Of a DNA stretch of 14,363 nt, positions 13,091-14,363 are shown piece after piece; position 1 is the first letter of the stretch, and each line of letters opens with the position of its first letter. The stretch spans positions 1-14,363 of the forward strand of contig JAUMVL010000023.1 in NCBI GenBank assembly GCA_030530185.1. The letters are read 5' to 3'. Made by a program: the position numbers and the translations under genes. Origin of the DNA: Clostridia bacterium. GTDB lineage: Bacteria > Bacillota > Clostridia > Christensenellales > CAG-138. Under the pieces are notes generated by a model. It did no database searches and had not been told where the DNA came from. It saw only the letters and a list, made by a program, of their open reading frames with translations.

Positions 13091-14363
13091 ATGATGCGAA
13101 TCAAACGAACGCTACAAAACATCGCACGATGGAGCATGCTTTGCATGCTCTTATTGGCGTTGGGCAACCCGGCGCCTGTGATTGCCGAGGACGATTCCTC
13201 GGCGGAGGCGCAGGCGGAAACAACCGCTTCGGAAGCGGAGAATCTGACCAAGCGCTGCACGATCACCTCCGATTTAAGATCCAGCTATCTTGTCTCGCGG
13301 CTGACCGATGAAGACACGCAGACCAACCAAGGCATCAAGGCGGGACAGAAGCTGAATATTTCGTGGACGGACGGGATCCCGGTCCGCACGGTCTGGATTG
13401 CATTCTATAAAACACCGGGCCCGTACCGGATCTGCCAGTACGATGCAGATGGCGCGCTTTTGAAGGAAGAAGCGGAAACGAACGTTTTTGTCAACCGTGC
13501 GGTATTTGTCGAGGAAGCGACGCGTACGGTCACATTGATTCCGGAAACAACCGTGCAGATCTCTTCCTTGTATGCCTATGGCGAGGGTGCGGTACCGAAT
13601 TACCATCCGTGGGAGCCGACGCCCGAAAAGCTGGATTATCTGATCGTCGCGATGCATCCGGACGACGACGTGCTGTTTATGGGCGCGCTCGTACCGATGT
13701 ATTCGGTGGAGCAGGGACGCGTCGGGACGATCTTTTATACGGCGTCGGACTGGCGCGTTCGCAAGGATGAAGCGCAGAACGGCGCATGGATGATGGGGCT
13801 TCGTGTTTATCCGATCTTCGGAACGTTTCAGGATATTCCGCCGCGCCTTCGAGAACAGGGCGCAGGACGGTTTCGCAAAGCGGATGTCGCAAAGTATCTG
13901 GTCGGCGTTTTGCGCCGGTATCGGCCGGAGGTCGTATTCTCCCATGATTTGAATGGCGAATACGGGCATTGGCAGCACAAGGAGCTTGCGGCTGCCATTC
14001 GGATGGCGGTGCCGCTTGCGGCGGACCCGACCTACGATCCCGCGACCGTCGAGCAGTACGGCGTGTGGGAAGTGAAAAAGCTCTATCTGCATTTATACGA
14101 GGAGAATCCGATCCACCTGCCCGTAACCGAACCGCTTGCGTCCATGGATGGGCAGACGCCGGTACAGATTGCCGAACAGGCGTTCCAGTGCCATCAGTCG
14201 CAGCTGCCGTCGCGTCATGCGGTGCGGAATGAGGGCATATACAGCATGTCGGATTTCGGCCTTGCTTATACGACGGTTGGGCTCGATACCGCGGGCTTGA
14301 ACGACCCGTTCGAGCATATCGACAAAGCATCGCTGCACACCAAGGCAACGCCGACCCCCGCGC
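13091..14363 (+). CDS. Exported PIG-L family zinc-dependent de-N-acetylase (3' end outside window)
   Basis: The reading frame is open from the ATG at 13091 to the window end (424 codons). AAGGA seven bases upstream and only ten bases from the previous stop show an operon. Residues 1-32 are a signal peptide with probable cleavage at VIA/ED. Residues 55-165 are a beta-rich module (CTITSDLRSSYLVSRLTDED, ISWTDGIPVRTVWIAFY) that resembles a discoidin-type domain. The PIG-L domain starts near 183 with VAMHPDDDVLFMG: His189, Asp191 and Asp192 match the AHPDDE zinc/catalytic motif, with Asp in place of the final Glu. SHDLNGEYGHWQHK carries His293 and His296, the latter the expected third zinc ligand. 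The last residues (KATPTPA) begin another Pro/Thr linker, so further wall-facing modules may follow. The substrate, perhaps an N-acetylated envelope glycan, is inferred. Confidence 0.88.
   Translation, partial: MMRIKRTLQNIARWSMLCMLLLALGNPAPVIAEDDSSAEAQAETTASEAENLTKRCTITSDLRSSYLVSRLTDEDTQTNQGIKAGQKLNISWTDGIPVRTVWIAFYKTPGPYRICQYDADGALLKEEAETNVFVNRAVFVEEATRTVTLIPETTVQISSLYAYGEGAVPNYHPWEPTPEKLDYLIVAMHPDDDVLFMGALVPMYSVEQGRVGTIFYTASDWRVRKDEAQNGAWMMGLRVYPIFGTFQDIPPRLREQGAGRFRKADVAKYLVGVLRRYRPEVVFSHDLNGEYGHWQHKELAAAIRMAVPLAADPTYDPATVEQYGVWEVKKLYLHLYEENPIHLPVTEPLASMDGQTPVQIAEQAFQCHQSQLPSRHAVRNEGIYSMSDFGLAYTTVGLDTAGLNDPFEHIDKASLHTKATPTPA

Noticed and set aside
11665..13266. A 533-codon minus-strand open frame opposite the lipoprotein gene
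   Set aside because: It is opposite a gene with promoter, ribosome binding site and signal peptide. The antisense product shows no family features.

Overview
The window is bacterial and GC-rich, with C or G favoured at third codon positions and strong AGGAGG-type ribosome binding sites. It looks like chromosomal DNA of a Clostridia-class Firmicute, probably an uncultured gut lineage. The evidence is the order map / KOW protein / infA / rpmJ / rpsM / rpsK / rpsD / rpoA / rplQ, a zinc-free S4, consensus TTGACA/TATAAT-type promoters and a YlbJ-like sporulation membrane protein. I see no rRNA, tRNA, CRISPR array, transposase, integrase or phage gene. The order is conserved core followed by ordinary clostridial accessory genes.

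Region 1 (1-3991, + strand) is the distal end of the S10/spc/alpha ribosomal superoperon. It holds the C-terminal part of methionine aminopeptidase, a small KOW-domain RNA-binding protein overlapping it by ATGA, IF-1 (TTG start), L36, S13, S11, S4, RNA polymerase alpha and an unusually long L17, closed by an intrinsic terminator. A structured, non-terminator intergenic element lies between rpmJ and rpsM.

Region 2 (4024-6601, - strand) is a converging cluster, probably one transcript, read from a good promoter at 6573-6601. It encodes a GNAT acetyltransferase, a YlbJ-like membrane protein whose ribosome binding site is inside a hairpin, and an orphan eight-helix membrane protein whose stop codon sits in the loop of a hairpin.

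Region 3 (6657-7157, + strand) is a single small UPF0339/DUF1508 gene with its own promoter and a perfect bidirectional terminator. It converges on adenine deaminase (7172-8872, - strand).

Region 4 (8984-11422, + strand) is divergent from adenine deaminase. A membrane-anchored PQQ-like beta-propeller protein overlaps, by ATGA, a hypoxanthine-DNA glycosylase of the uracil-DNA glycosylase superfamily; a terminator follows.

Region 5 (11429 to the end, + strand) has a near-perfect promoter driving two exported proteins. One is a lipoprotein-like protein with a Pro/Thr linker and a C-terminal Cys/His module that looks like a divergent NlpC/P60 peptidase. The other is a PIG-L-type zinc de-N-acetylase cut by the window end. 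Together they suggest cell-envelope glycan and peptide remodelling.

No stretch over 300 bases lacks a gene; the largest gaps (6556-6743 and 8873-9039) hold divergent promoters. I did not find a clearly new multi-gene system. The best leads are the cryptic Cys/His peptidase next to the PIG-L deacetylase, the rpmJ-rpsM RNA element, the hairpin over the ylbJ ribosome binding site, and the insertions in L17.
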